A stretch of DNA of 64,000 nt from Moritella sp. 24 (GTDB taxonomy: Bacteria > Pseudomonadota > Gammaproteobacteria > Enterobacterales > Moritellaceae). Every line of letters begins with the position of its first letter. Within the stretch, counting starts at the first letter, position 1. The translations under genes and the position numbers were made by a program. The DNA lies in the NCBI RefSeq assembly GCF_018219155.1, contig NZ_CP056123.1, forward strand, positions 992,001 through 1,056,000, in the 5' to 3' direction. A model generated the notes under the pieces. That model was not told where the DNA came from. It saw nothing but the letters and a program-made list of their open reading frames with translations, and made no database searches. Below are positions 34,646-43,706 of this stretch, in pieces.

Positions 34646-35656
34646 ATGCACATTTTTAAACAGTCAATGCTTGCTACTGCCATTATTCTGGGTGCTTCTT
34701 CTACTGCGTTAGCGAAAGAAGAACTGACCGTTTACACCTCTTTTGAAACGGATCTTTTAGCGTTATTCAAAAACACATTTGAAGAAAGCCACCCTGATAT
34801 CGATATTAAATGGGTACGAGATTCTACTGGTGTAATGACTGCAAAGTTACTCGCTGAGGGTAAAAATGCAAAAGCAGACGTAGTGTGGGGACTGGCTGGT
34901 TCATCATTAGCATTGCTTAAAGATAGCGGCATTGTTAAGCCTTATACGCCCGCTAACCTTGATGGCATAAAAGCGAGCATGGTTGATCCAGAAGAAAATA
35001 AAGCGTGGTTTGGTAATGATGCTTTCTTTAACACGGTTTGTTTTAACACGATTGTGGCTAAACAACTGGGCTTACCGAAACCGAAAACATGGGAAGACTT
35101 ATTAGATCCTGTTTATAAGGGTCACATTGTGATGCCAAACCCAGGTTCGTCAGGTACCGGTTATATTCAAGTTACTGCATGGTTACAGGGAATGGGTGAG
35201 CAGCAGGGTTGGGCATATATGGATAAATTGGATAAGAATATTGCCCATTATACGCATTCAGGTTCTAAGCCGTGTGTTCAGTCTGCGATGGGTGAAACCG
35301 TGATAGGTATTTCTGTGGCGATCCGAGGATCTAAACTGAAGTCGAAAGGTGCGCCGATTGATCTTATTTTACCAAAAGGCATTGGTTGGGATACCGAGTC
35401 TGTTGGTCTTGTGAATAATAACTCTGACGCGGCAAAAGCACTGATCGATTGGTCGTTGTCGTTGGATGCAAACAAAATGTACAACACTATTTATCCTGTC
35501 GTTGGTCACAAAGATGTGAGCGGCGAAGTTGCTAATTATCCAAATGTAGAAGACGCAATTGTGGATATGGACTTTGGTAAGATGGCCAATGACCGAAGCG
35601 CGGTATTAAAGACATGGTCTGATAAATTTAACAATAAATCAGAACCAAAAAGTTAA
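34646..35656 (+). CDS. AepX-type 2-aminoethylphosphonate ABC transporter substrate-binding protein
   Basis: 336 residues, start ATG 34646 with AGGATG upstream. A signal peptide ends SSTALA. The mature sequence has the solute-binding blocks ELTVYTSFETDLLALFKN, IKWVRDSTGVMTAKLLAEG, ADVVWGLAGSSLALL, KGHIVMPNPGSSGTGYI and IAHYTHSGSKPC. These match the putative 2-aminoethylphosphonate-binding family, and SSGTG plus HSGSKPC are likely ligand contacts. It should bind a phosphonate in the periplasm. No permease or ATPase gene is in the window, so it depends on parts encoded elsewhere. A strong terminator separates it from tmpA, giving a separate abundant transcript. Confidence 0.8.
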   Translation: MHIFKQSMLATAIILGASSTALAKEELTVYTSFETDLLALFKNTFEESHPDIDIKWVRDSTGVMTAKLLAEGKNAKADVVWGLAGSSLALLKDSGIVKPYTPANLDGIKASMVDPEENKAWFGNDAFFNTVCFNTIVAKQLGLPKPKTWEDLLDPVYKGHIVMPNPGSSGTGYIQVTAWLQGMGEQQGWAYMDKLDKNIAHYTHSGSKPCVQSAMGETVIGISVAIRGSKLKSKGAPIDLILPKGIGWDTESVGLVNNNSDAAKALIDWSLSLDANKMYNTIYPVVGHKDVSGEVANYPNVEDAIVDMDFGKMANDRSAVLKTWSDKFNNKSEPKS

Positions 35657-35701
35657 TCGATAGTGATTAAATTTATTTTTAGACTCTACCATTGAGTTAA
35701 G

Positions 35702-35746
35702 CCAGTGCAGTGAGGGATTATGATGACCTTGCTGCACTGGTTTTTT
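35702..35746 (+). terminator. Strong terminator between binding protein and tmpA
   Basis: A perfect 9-bp stem CCAGTGCAG / CTGCACTGG followed by TTTTTTG, ending 19 bp before tmpA. It would limit readthrough so that the binding protein is made in excess over TmpAB, a common arrangement for solute-binding genes. Confidence 0.85.
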
Positions 35747-35764
35747 GTATATTAGGACGTATTT

Positions 35765-36886
35765 ATGTTAACACTCCGTGCTTCTTATCTTATTTATAAT
35801 AATCAACCGTTCCACTATTTTTGGTTGAAAGACAATTGCCGTTGCGGTGAATGTTTACACGCATCAGGACAACGATTACAAGAGGTCCTCGATTTGGACT
35901 TAGCGATCAAACCTGAAGTCGTGAAACTTGAAGAAGGGAACATCATCATCACTTGGCAAGATGGGCATCATAGTCATTACAGCCAAGACTTTTTAGACAG
36001 TATGCGAGACACTGACTGTGTGGCTGATACGGATAGTGTGACTGACACGGATAGGGTAACTCGTTGGGGGGCAGATCTTGATGCCGCTAACATTACGTTT
36101 AATTATCCAGCGGTGAAAAATCAGGATCGTGTTAAACGAGCTTGGTTAGGTGCGATCAATCAATTTGGTTTGGCATTTTTACAAGATGTACCAAATATCA
36201 GTGAGCAGCTATTTGAAGTAGTTGCACAATTTGGTTTTGTGCGCGAAACCAATTATGGCAGTCATTTTGAGGTGATTTCGGAAGAGAATCCGGTTAATTT
36301 AGCTTACACCCCTAAGCCGCTCAGTCTGCATACCGACAATGCTTACCGCCATCCGGTACCCACATTACAGTTATTACATTGTTTAGTCAGTGCTGAAAAA
36401 GGCGGGATAACCGCATTAACAGATGGATTTTATGCTGCACAATTATTGCAACAACGTTTTCCTGAACAATATCAATTATTGACCTCGACACCTGTCACTT
36501 ACCGCTTTAAGAATGAGGATACTCATCTTGAACATACCGGCTACATTATTGAATTAGAGAACAATGGTGAACTGGCTCGCATTCGCTTAAACAATCGATC
36601 TATTCAAGCAATTAAATTACCGTTTGCAGAGATGGCTGCATTTTATGAAGCGTATCAAAATTTCAGCCGTATTTTACACAGTGAAGAGTGTAAGTTTTTG
36701 TGTACCTTGCAACCGGGTGAATTAATGATTTTTAATAATGAACGTATTTTACACGGTCGAGAAGTTGCCGCAGAAGGTGCACGCCATTTACAAGGTTGTT
36801 ATGCCGATATTGATTCATTAAAAAGTACCTTAGCCGTACTCGAGACTAAGTTAGGAATGACATTAGCGGATCAGGTGGAGAAATAG
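35765..36886 (+). CDS. tmpA: TmpA-like 2-trimethylaminoethylphosphonate dioxygenase
   Basis: 373 residues of the gamma-butyrobetaine hydroxylase-like Fe(II)/2-oxoglutarate family. The N-terminal zinc domain shows WLKDNCRCGECLH. The iron ligands are H and D in SLHTDNAYRHPVPTLQLLH and the distal His in ERILHGRE, and the 2-oxoglutarate Arg is in GARHLQGCY. TmpA hydroxylates 2-trimethylaminoethylphosphonate at C1, and TmpB cleaves the product to glycine betaine and phosphate. The adjacent tmpB and phosphonate-binding protein genes support this over carnitine synthesis. A threefold 18-bp repeat expands the linker near residues 82-99. Confidence 0.8.
   Translation: MLTLRASYLIYNNQPFHYFWLKDNCRCGECLHASGQRLQEVLDLDLAIKPEVVKLEEGNIIITWQDGHHSHYSQDFLDSMRDTDCVADTDSVTDTDRVTRWGADLDAANITFNYPAVKNQDRVKRAWLGAINQFGLAFLQDVPNISEQLFEVVAQFGFVRETNYGSHFEVISEENPVNLAYTPKPLSLHTDNAYRHPVPTLQLLHCLVSAEKGGITALTDGFYAAQLLQQRFPEQYQLLTSTPVTYRFKNEDTHLEHTGYIIELENNGELARIRLNNRSIQAIKLPFAEMAAFYEAYQNFSRILHSEECKFLCTLQPGELMIFNNERILHGREVAAEGARHLQGCYADIDSLKSTLAVLETKLGMTLADQVEK
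36008..36061 (+). repeat. Three-unit 18-bp repeat inside tmpA
   Basis: Three imperfect in-frame 18-bp units encode DTDCVA, DTDSVT and DTDRVT. They lie between the N-terminal zinc domain and the catalytic domain, so the linker length may vary between strains. Confidence 0.85.
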
Positions 36887-36888
36887 AA

Positions 36889-37428
36889 ATGGATATTATT
36901 CAATTTATTAAACAGCAATTTGAAGAAAACGGTCACGTGGCTTACGGTGAGCATATTTCGATGGGTGAGCATATGTTGCAATCAGCCTACTATGCGGAGC
37001 AAAAAAAGAGTAATGATGCGATTATTACCGCTGCGTTACTACATGATTTTGGCCATTTGATTTTAGAACTACCGGAAGATATTACCGCGAATGGTATTGA
37101 TGGTTATCATGAAGATATTGGGGCGAAGTTCTTAGCCCCTTATTTTCCAAAGCAGATTATTGATGGCATTGCATTACATGTGCAAGCCAAGCGTTATCTG
37201 TGTGCGATTAAACCGAATTATCATGGACAATTGAGTCAAGCATCGCAAGAGACACTGACAGTACAAGGAGGGCCGATGAATACGCAACAAGTTGCAGATT
37301 TTGAACAAGAACCTTTTTATAAAGATGCGTTGCAAGTCCGTCTGTTTGATGATCTCGGTAAACATACTGAGTTAGATCACCCTGATTTAGATTATTACTT
37401 ACGTATTGCTACGCAGTTTGTTTTATAA
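36889..37428 (+). CDS. tmpB: TmpB-like HD-domain oxygenase (PhnZ family)
   Basis: 179 residues. This is a mixed-valence di-iron HD oxygenase of the PhnZ/TmpB type. Metal ligands are readable as His28, His52-Asp53, His56, His74, His97 and an Asp in RLFDDLGK (154/155). Tyr19 and Glu21 correspond to the gating pair of PhnZ, and TLTVQGGPM is the family signature. The enzyme cleaves 1-hydroxy-2-trimethylaminoethylphosphonate to glycine betaine and phosphate. It starts 2 bp after tmpA and is translationally coupled. Products would feed osmoprotection and phosphate supply. Confidence 0.85.
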   Translation: MDIIQFIKQQFEENGHVAYGEHISMGEHMLQSAYYAEQKKSNDAIITAALLHDFGHLILELPEDITANGIDGYHEDIGAKFLAPYFPKQIIDGIALHVQAKRYLCAIKPNYHGQLSQASQETLTVQGGPMNTQQVADFEQEPFYKDALQVRLFDDLGKHTELDHPDLDYYLRIATQFVL

Positions 37429-37475
37429 AGAGTGGATTATCAGTGTAAAAGGGGAGAAGTCGGAACACTTAACGC

Positions 37476-37491
37476 TGTGATCTGTATCACA
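37476..37491 (+). promoter_or_regulatory. CRP-binding site upstream of the chemoreceptor
   Basis: TGTGA-TCTGTA-TCACA is a perfect match to the core cAMP-CRP consensus (TGTGA-N6-TCACA). It is centred about 111 bp upstream of the chemoreceptor start and 55 bp after the tmpB stop, and suggests carbon-limitation control of chemotaxis. Confidence 0.8.
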
Positions 37492-37594
37492 CTTAGTCAG
37501 TTATCTTGTATTCGTTCAAATCGACAAATAAAGTCTATCCCTAAAGGGTATTTAAGCATAAAATGCGCGGCTAATTTGTAGATTTGAGCATATC

Positions 37595-39481
37595 ATGACG
37601 TTGAAATATAGAATCCTAGTTTTTTTCGCTTCTTTAGTTATTACTATTTGTGGTGCTATTACCTTTTTTGGCTATAGCGCATTCGATAGTTTTAGTAACC
37701 GTAATTATGAAGATAAAATGGATAGCCAGTCGCAGTTAATCGCGAAAGCATTAGATGAAAAATTAATGCGCTATTTCGATGCTCTGAATGCTGTTTCTTT
37801 TGAATTTGGTGACAATGGTGAGCCATTATCGGTAGATCGTGCGGTAGCGAAAACCCGCCATTTTATTAACAGTATCGATGGTATTGAAAATATATTTATT
37901 GGCTTAAAAGACGGACGTGCAATTGAAGGCGGAGGTTATGTTGCTAATTTCAATGCGAAAGATCTTAACCGTGAATGGTATAGCCGTATTTTCTATGACA
38001 ACGAAAAAATAATTATCACTAAGGCTTATCAAAACGCCCTAACCAAAAAAAATATTATCTCTTTGGTTGTGCCTATTTATCATAATAATCAAACCGTCGC
38101 AGCGTTGTCGATTGATATCGAGTTAGGCAATATTACCCGCTTTATTACCTCGCTAACCAGCGCTAATCACATTTTTGTTTATCGCGATGACGGCTATATT
38201 ATGTCGAGCAAAGATACTGCGTTGTTGGGCAAAAATATGTTTCAAGTACGCCCGCAGTATGAGCAAGTGAATAATGGTATTAGTCGTTTTAAGTATGACG
38301 TTAACGGTGAAACTGTATCTGTAGTAACAAATAAGCTGTCGGTACGTGATTGGATCGTCGCTAGTTATGAATATGAGAAAGACATTAATGCAGCAAGCAA
38401 TGCGAACCTGATTGGCTCATTAGTATTTTTAGCAATTGCCATTATTGTTGCGATTATCATTTTTTACTTCTTTATCGTGAAATATATCTACGCACCAATC
38501 GGTGGTGAACCGGAAGATATTTCTAACTTAATGGAAAAAATGGCGCGTGGTGATTTGAGTGCTGTGAGCACTACGGGTCAAGAGACGACTGGTATTTATG
38601 CTAGCATGTTAATTTTGCTACATGAGTTACAAGATGTGGTGCAAAAAACCCATGCGATCTCTGATAATGTGTCATCTGCATCAGTAGAACTTGCGGCTGT
38701 GATGGGTGAGGCTGCGACTAATTCTCAACATGAAATTGCACAAATAGAACAAGTAGCAACAGCGGTAAATGAATTATCAAGTACAGCGGCGGAAGTGAGT
38801 TTAAATGCCAGCAATGCTGAGGATGCTGCCAACAATGCCATCGACAGTGTGAGTCGTGGTAATGATGCGTTGCAAGAGTCGGATGCGATCACCAAACGAA
38901 TTGAAACATCGGTGCAAGAGTCAACCTTAATGGTTAATCAGTTAAGAGCATATTCGATTGAAATTGGTAGCGTTGTTGATGTGATTAATACTATTTCTCA
39001 GCAAACTAATCTATTAGCCTTGAATGCGGCGATTGAAGCTGCACGAGCTGGTGAGCAAGGGCGTGGTTTTGCTGTTGTTGCGGATGAAGTGCGCGCATTA
39101 GCGGCTAAAACGCAGGAATCGACGGTTAATATTCAGGAAATCATTACGAAACTGCAAGAGCAATCTGAAAAAGCAGACAGCTATATGAACAGTAACGTTG
39201 AACTTATTCAGGGTTCACGCGAGATTGCGCAAACAGTAAGTCATTGCTTTACGGATATCTCTCATTCCGTGTCTTTAATTTCAGACATGAATACATTGGT
39301 ATCGACAGCCTCTCACGAACAATCTGCAGTGACCCAAGATATTGCCGCAAATGTGATGCAAGCGTCAGATATGGTTACGCAAAATGTCGCGGGTATTGAC
39401 CAAAGTAATCAAGCCAGTGAAGAACTTGCTCGATTATCGGAAGAGCAAAAAACGATATTAAACTTCTTTAAGTTAAGTTAA
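37595..39481 (+). CDS. Methyl-accepting chemotaxis protein with dCache sensor
   Basis: 628 residues. Helix 1 (about 5-28), a periplasmic dCache_1 domain (about 35-275) and helix 2 (about 275-298) are followed by a HAMP region ([23 protein letters not shown]) and the MA domain with the CheA-contact hairpin tip ([20 protein letters not shown]). The sensor contains REWY at 126-129 and YQN at 145-147; dCache receptors for amino acids have R-x-WY and a downstream Asp, replaced here by Asn. A ligand related to betaine or phosphonates is possible because the gene follows tmpB, but this is inference. The 3' end runs into an AGTTA repeat. Confidence 0.9.
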   Translation: MTLKYRILVFFASLVITICGAITFFGYSAFDSFSNRNYEDKMDSQSQLIAKALDEKLMRYFDALNAVSFEFGDNGEPLSVDRAVAKTRHFINSIDGIENIFIGLKDGRAIEGGGYVANFNAKDLNREWYSRIFYDNEKIIITKAYQNALTKKNIISLVVPIYHNNQTVAALSIDIELGNITRFITSLTSANHIFVYRDDGYIMSSKDTALLGKNMFQVRPQYEQVNNGISRFKYDVNGETVSVVTNKLSVRDWIVASYEYEKDINAASNANLIGSLVFLAIAIIVAIIIFYFFIVKYIYAPIGGEPEDISNLMEKMARGDLSAVSTTGQETTGIYASMLILLHELQDVVQKTHAISDNVSSASVELAAVMGEAATNSQHEIAQIEQVATAVNELSSTAAEVSLNASNAEDAANNAIDSVSRGNDALQESDAITKRIETSVQESTLMVNQLRAYSIEIGSVVDVINTISQQTNLLALNAAIEAARAGEQGRGFAVVADEVRALAAKTQESTVNIQEIITKLQEQSEKADSYMNSNVELIQGSREIAQTVSHCFTDISHSVSLISDMNTLVSTASHEQSAVTQDIAANVMQASDMVTQNVAGIDQSNQASEELARLSEEQKTILNFFKLS

Positions 39482-39495
39482 GTTAAGTTAAGTTA
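39468..39495 (+). repeat. Pentanucleotide repeat across the chemoreceptor stop codon
   Basis: Five perfect AGTTA units (39471-39495) after a partial one. The stop codon TAA (39479-39481) lies within the array. Unit number changes would shift the frame of the last residues, although stops occur soon in each frame. Confidence 0.9.
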
Positions 39496-39501
39496 ATTGA
39501 T

Positions 39502-39575
39502 AAAGCCTCCGCCTGTTTATATAAGTCCTTGAAGAAGAACTCGAATAAACAAAGGCGGAGGCTTTCTTATTTTTA
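39502..39575. terminator. Bidirectional terminator
   Basis: A long stem AAAGCCTCCGCCT...TTTAT (39502-39520) with ATAAA...AGGCGGAGGCTTT (39545-39565), flanked by CTTATTTTTA on the plus side. It serves the chemoreceptor and the convergent aminotransferase-like gene. Confidence 0.85.
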
Positions 39576-39599
39576 CGGCTTACGAATGTCGCTTACAGC

Positions 39600-40721
39600 C
39601 TATTCATTGATATAAACCGTGTTAATCACTTCGATTAATTGCATTATTTCTATCCGGTCATTATAAATATGCGGTGATATACGCATGCCTTGCTGACGAT
39701 TATCAATACTGATGCTATGTGCTGATAATGCGGATAACACAGCCTCTTGTTGTGAGCCAAAGTGCAAGATAGCGGTGCCATTACGTTGCGCCTCCTGCTG
39801 TGGTGAGACAAGTGCTTGAGGAAAAGCGTCGGCTAACATAGCTAACAATATTTGATTATGTTGACGCAGTTTTTCAATACCAATTCTTACAAAATATTCA
39901 ATGCTATTCGCTGAAATAACATAGGGCATGATAGACGGTGTCCCTCCCCAAAATCGCAACGCCCCTTGATGGTTTTCAAAATGATGAATATTGAATTCAA
40001 ACGGCTGTTGATGTGAAAACCACCCAACATCTTTGGGCTGACAATGTTTGAGTTGATCTGGATTAACCCATAAGTAGCTGCTTCCTGGGCCGCCACATAA
40101 CCATTTAACACAAGATCCAATCATAAAGTCTGGTCGTGTAGTGCTTAGATCGAGTGGAATAATGCCAGCAGACTGAGCAACGTCAACGATAGACAATACG
40201 TGATGCTCACGGGCAAGGGCGAGTATATCTTTAACTGGCGCTTGCTGACCGGTATTAGAATAGGCGTGACTGATAAAGACTAAATCAATGCTGGTATTAA
40301 GGTATTTAGCCCAAATAGTGGGGTCGGTTATATCAAGGCTATTAGGGATGTAGGTAATATTGGCTGTATTGGCGATTGCGCGTTGCATAACAAATCCCAT
40401 ACTGGGAAAATCACTTTCACTCATTAATATTTTGGTGTGTGGTTGCTGTAAACGATCGACCGACATTAATACCTTTGTTAATGCGCTAGAGAGGTTAACT
40501 TGTGGGCAAAAATGATTTGCATCGTCATTAAAGAGCGACCCCAAGGCAATCTGATAGCGTTCTATTGCGCTGATCCACTGTGGCCAAGGTTCGCTGCTTG
40601 CATCTTGCCAATGATCGAGAAAGTGTGTTTTAAATTGTTGCTCGGTATTTTTTAGTGGACGCCCAACCGAGTGATTCAATAAATAAATATTATCGTTAAG
40701 TAAAAAATCTTTTTTATACAT
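39600..40721 (-). CDS. Kynureninase-like class V PLP enzyme
   Basis: 373 residues. It starts with YLLNHSVGRPL, has the PLP-binding Asp180 in IVDVAQSAGIIPLDL and the Schiff-base Lys206 in IGSCVKWLCGGPGSSYLWV. The GGPG string after the lysine and KDVGWFSHQQPFEF are typical of kynureninase, as are FWGGTPSIMPY and MRISPHIYN. Kynureninase cleaves the side chain of kynurenines to anthranilates and alanine. Some conserved kynureninase residues differ (for example Cys in place of Ser/Thr near the lysine), so the substrate may not be kynurenine itself. It lies 24 bp downstream of the PrnB-like gene with a good AAGGA site, so the two form an operon. Confidence 0.75.
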   Translation of the reverse strand: MYKKDFLLNDNIYLLNHSVGRPLKNTEQQFKTHFLDHWQDASSEPWPQWISAIERYQIALGSLFNDDANHFCPQVNLSSALTKVLMSVDRLQQPHTKILMSESDFPSMGFVMQRAIANTANITYIPNSLDITDPTIWAKYLNTSIDLVFISHAYSNTGQQAPVKDILALAREHHVLSIVDVAQSAGIIPLDLSTTRPDFMIGSCVKWLCGGPGSSYLWVNPDQLKHCQPKDVGWFSHQQPFEFNIHHFENHQGALRFWGGTPSIMPYVISANSIEYFVRIGIEKLRQHNQILLAMLADAFPQALVSPQQEAQRNGTAILHFGSQQEAVLSALSAHSISIDNRQQGMRISPHIYNDRIEIMQLIEVINTVYINE

Positions 40722-40745
40722 AACCGTTCCTTGTTTTATTGTCGC

Positions 40746-41924
40746 TTAATTTAATGTTTCGTGCAGGGTTAGGATGTCGTGATGGCGCGTTGCGATATCA
40801 TCACGTTGGTTGCCGACTCGAAGATCTCTCAGTTTTTCTAATGAGCGCAGTAGGATGTGTAGCGGGGGGCCACTGGCTGTTAATTTATCCATGTGCTGAG
40901 ATTGAATATGGCTAGCGGGTTGTGTGATGTATTTATTAACCAGTTGATCATGATGTTGGTTCGCGGTGGCGCCATGCAGTTTACAAACCTCTAAAAACAA
41001 GGCTAAATTACGTTGATACCACATTTGGTTTTTATGTTGTCGTTGATTAAGAAAATCATCCATCAAGTTTGTTTTTTGCATCGCATCACGTAATAGCAGC
41101 TGATCTTCAGGCATCATATAAGTGAATTTATCTACGAGCATTTGTGAGTAGAAAGGTTCATTGGCGCGGCATAGCCCTAGCAGCATATCGACAATGTTGA
41201 TCCCTGCAAAATCACCCGCATTTGCACCACGATAAATCTGCGACCCGACACGGTAAGATTTGTAATAAGGACGCACACAATGGAAGAAACGGTCGGTGTC
41301 GAGCTCGCTGAATAAGATATTATTTGATTCGATAACGTCATTAAGCGACTGCTTTGCGGTGAGCAACAAATCGTAACAAAGTGGGTGGGAGATACCCATC
41401 GCATAGATTTTTGTTAATGCTTCGGCCGCCCGCTTAAATGCCAAAATACTGCGTGTGTTGTAATCGATAAATAAAGTTTCATCATGTAGGGTGGTGAAGC
41501 ATTTGTAAGTACCATTAACAGCAATATTATGTGTGGTTAGGTGAGCAGTGGAAAATCGAGGAGCCATACCAATGGTTGGGCCGATATGCATCGCGAGTGC
41601 TGATGCTTCGATAAGTGGTGAACGCGTTTCTCGCGAGGGCTCTGTGAGGTCGTGACGGCGACATGCCGCCATATATAACCCTACGCTGCCGAGTAAATTA
41701 AATGCACGATTAAAGTCTTGGCTGGTGTTCCCTTCTGCAAGCAAGACTTTAATTAGCGACCGCCCTTCTGATTCAAGTTGGTGTTTTAATGATTTACCAA
41801 TACCGGCCACGTTATCTCTGTCTTCCTGTTGCCAGTATAACGCTTCTAACGCGGTGTTAATCTCGACAAAAGGACCTCTAATCCACTGATCAAATGCATG
41901 GGTTGCGTGACTCGTGTTTTTCAT
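40746..41924 (-). CDS. PrnB-family haem enzyme (IDO/TDO superfamily)
   Basis: 392 residues. It resembles monodechloroaminopyrrolnitrile synthase PrnB, a haem protein related to indoleamine and tryptophan dioxygenases. RPYYKSYRVGSQIYRGANAG aligns by eye with the PrnB segment [20 protein letters not shown], and HNIAVNGTYKCFTTLHDE with its counterpart containing YTGLPDEAH. The proximal haem ligand His313 of PrnB aligns best with His324 (or His325). It is longer than PrnB (361) and no pyrrolnitrile genes (prnA, prnC, prnD) are present. With the kynureninase-like gene it suggests opening of an indole ring followed by side-chain cleavage; this is inference. No formamidase gene is adjacent. Confidence 0.75.
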   Translation of the reverse strand: MKNTSHATHAFDQWIRGPFVEINTALEALYWQQEDRDNVAGIGKSLKHQLESEGRSLIKVLLAEGNTSQDFNRAFNLLGSVGLYMAACRRHDLTEPSRETRSPLIEASALAMHIGPTIGMAPRFSTAHLTTHNIAVNGTYKCFTTLHDETLFIDYNTRSILAFKRAAEALTKIYAMGISHPLCYDLLLTAKQSLNDVIESNNILFSELDTDRFFHCVRPYYKSYRVGSQIYRGANAGDFAGINIVDMLLGLCRANEPFYSQMLVDKFTYMMPEDQLLLRDAMQKTNLMDDFLNQRQHKNQMWYQRNLALFLEVCKLHGATANQHHDQLVNKYITQPASHIQSQHMDKLTASGPPLHILLRSLEKLRDLRVGNQRDDIATRHHDILTLHETLN

Positions 41925-42138
41925 TGTATTACCTCTTGGTTATGAATATTCGATATAAATATTAACGCATTAGGTATACGGAGTAGGTGTGTTTAAAACA
42001 TGAGCGTTTTATTGAAATAGATTTAACTTTAATCATTCATAAGTTATATAGTTGTTTATTGTTGTTTTGTTGAGGTAGCTATAATTTGATTAAATCACGA
42101 GACAATGTCGACTAGACTGAGCGTTAGTATGTTATAGA

Positions 42139-43701
42139 ATGTACTTAAGGATGAATATTAATAAGGATTTTGCATTGAAAAAATTATTAACCGCGTTATT
42201 TTTCTTTTTGTTTGGTGCCGTTACCAGCAACGTTTTCACTGCACAAAATTCACAACCCGTGATGATAAAGTCGGATGTGGTTGACTCTTGGAGTGACGTC
42301 AAAAAACTCAAATTAGATCTGCTCGATCAAGATGATCTTGAATTTTTAAGTAGCATGACCGAGTTTAAAAAATGTATTGACCCGTATTGGATGCCCTTGG
42401 AAGGCATCAGTGAAAACAAAGTGCATATTGGTGTGATTGCTGAGATATTAGCATTAGTCACACAGCAGATTAATGTGCCTTTTACGTTGGTTGAAACAGA
42501 AGATTGGAGTGAATCATTAGATAAACTGGCCAGTCGAGAGTGTGACATTGTGACGTCCGATCTTCAAAATGGTGTACCGCCTGATTTTTATATCAAAACC
42601 GAACCATTCTTATATCTACAACATGTGTATATCACTCAAAAAGAAGCGCTATTTGAACTAGATTTTTCTGAGATTAAGAATCACAGGATTGGTGTACCGA
42701 AAGGTTATCCTACCATTGCGCTTATGAACGAACGCTATGGAGATATTAACTTTGTCGAAGTGCAAGACATCAATGAGGGCGTGTTGTGGGTGTCGCAGGG
42801 TAAGCTGTTTGCTTTTATCGATATCTTGCCTGTTATTAGCTATTCCATAGAACAACAAGGGCTCACTAATTTAAAAGTCGCAGGGCACTTAGATTTGAAT
42901 TTACCGACGGTCATGGCTGTGCGCAGTGATATGCCTGAATTAGTGCAGATCTTAAATAAAGTGTTTAGCAGCATGAATCAGACTATTTCAAATCAACTTT
43001 TATCACAATGGGTCAAGATAGAATATGACGTGAAGGTTGATTGGTCTAAATGGATCAAATACGTGCTGCTGCTCATTTTTGTTATGTTATTGATTATTTA
43101 TTGGAATAATAAATTACGCACGATTAACACAGAGTTGGATGATGCGAATAAAAAGTTAGCCAGTTTGAGTGAAACCGACGGTTTAACCCAGCTTCAAAAT
43201 CGTCATTTTTTAAATCGACGTTTACCGACTTTGATTGATATGGCAAGCCGTAATAATACGTCGATGGCGGTTGCGATACTTGATATAGACCATTTTAAAC
43301 AGATTAATGATCATTACGGTCATGCTATTGGTGATGATTGTTTAGTGGAGTTTAGTAAATTAATAAAGACCGTCTTTAAACGAGATACAGATTGCTTAGT
43401 ACGGTTTGGTGGCGAGGAGTTTTTGGTGATATGTTTTGGTATAAAGCAGGCGCAATTTGCGACGTTATTAGAACGATTACGCTTCGCGACAGAAAACTTT
43501 ACGTTGCCGATTAGCATTATTAAAGACGGGGGCCGAGTGGGTGAGCATATTGGATTTACTATCTCGAGTGGTTATACGTTTTGTTCAGTGGCACCGAACG
43601 AAGATATTGAAAACCTGGTATCAGTTGCAGACCAACACCTCTATAAGGCGAAGAATAATGGCCGTAATAGAATTGTTGGTTTTGAATTTAACGAAAGATA
43701 A
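42139..43701 (+). CDS. Membrane diguanylate cyclase with periplasmic SBP_bac_3 sensor
   Basis: About 520 residues. A signal/anchor (LKKLLTALFFFLFG) is followed by an amino-acid-binding type sensor (SBP_bac_3, about residues 75-300), a single helix (IKYVLLLIFVMLLIIYW) and a short linker. The GGDEF domain reads DGLTQLQNRHFLNRRL, LDIDHFKQINDHYGHAIGDDCL and RFGGEEFLV, so the active site is intact. An inhibitory I-site RxxD is present five residues before GGEEF (R-D-T-D). It should make c-di-GMP in response to a periplasmic ligand. Three starts are possible; a TTG at 42175 with AAGGA upstream would place the signal peptide at the very N-terminus. It is divergent from the PrnB-like operon. Confidence 0.85.
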   Translation: MYLRMNINKDFALKKLLTALFFFLFGAVTSNVFTAQNSQPVMIKSDVVDSWSDVKKLKLDLLDQDDLEFLSSMTEFKKCIDPYWMPLEGISENKVHIGVIAEILALVTQQINVPFTLVETEDWSESLDKLASRECDIVTSDLQNGVPPDFYIKTEPFLYLQHVYITQKEALFELDFSEIKNHRIGVPKGYPTIALMNERYGDINFVEVQDINEGVLWVSQGKLFAFIDILPVISYSIEQQGLTNLKVAGHLDLNLPTVMAVRSDMPELVQILNKVFSSMNQTISNQLLSQWVKIEYDVKVDWSKWIKYVLLLIFVMLLIIYWNNKLRTINTELDDANKKLASLSETDGLTQLQNRHFLNRRLPTLIDMASRNNTSMAVAILDIDHFKQINDHYGHAIGDDCLVEFSKLIKTVFKRDTDCLVRFGGEEFLVICFGIKQAQFATLLERLRFATENFTLPISIIKDGGRVGEHIGFTISSGYTFCSVAPNEDIENLVSVADQHLYKAKNNGRNRIVGFEFNER

Positions 43702-43706
43702 TCACA

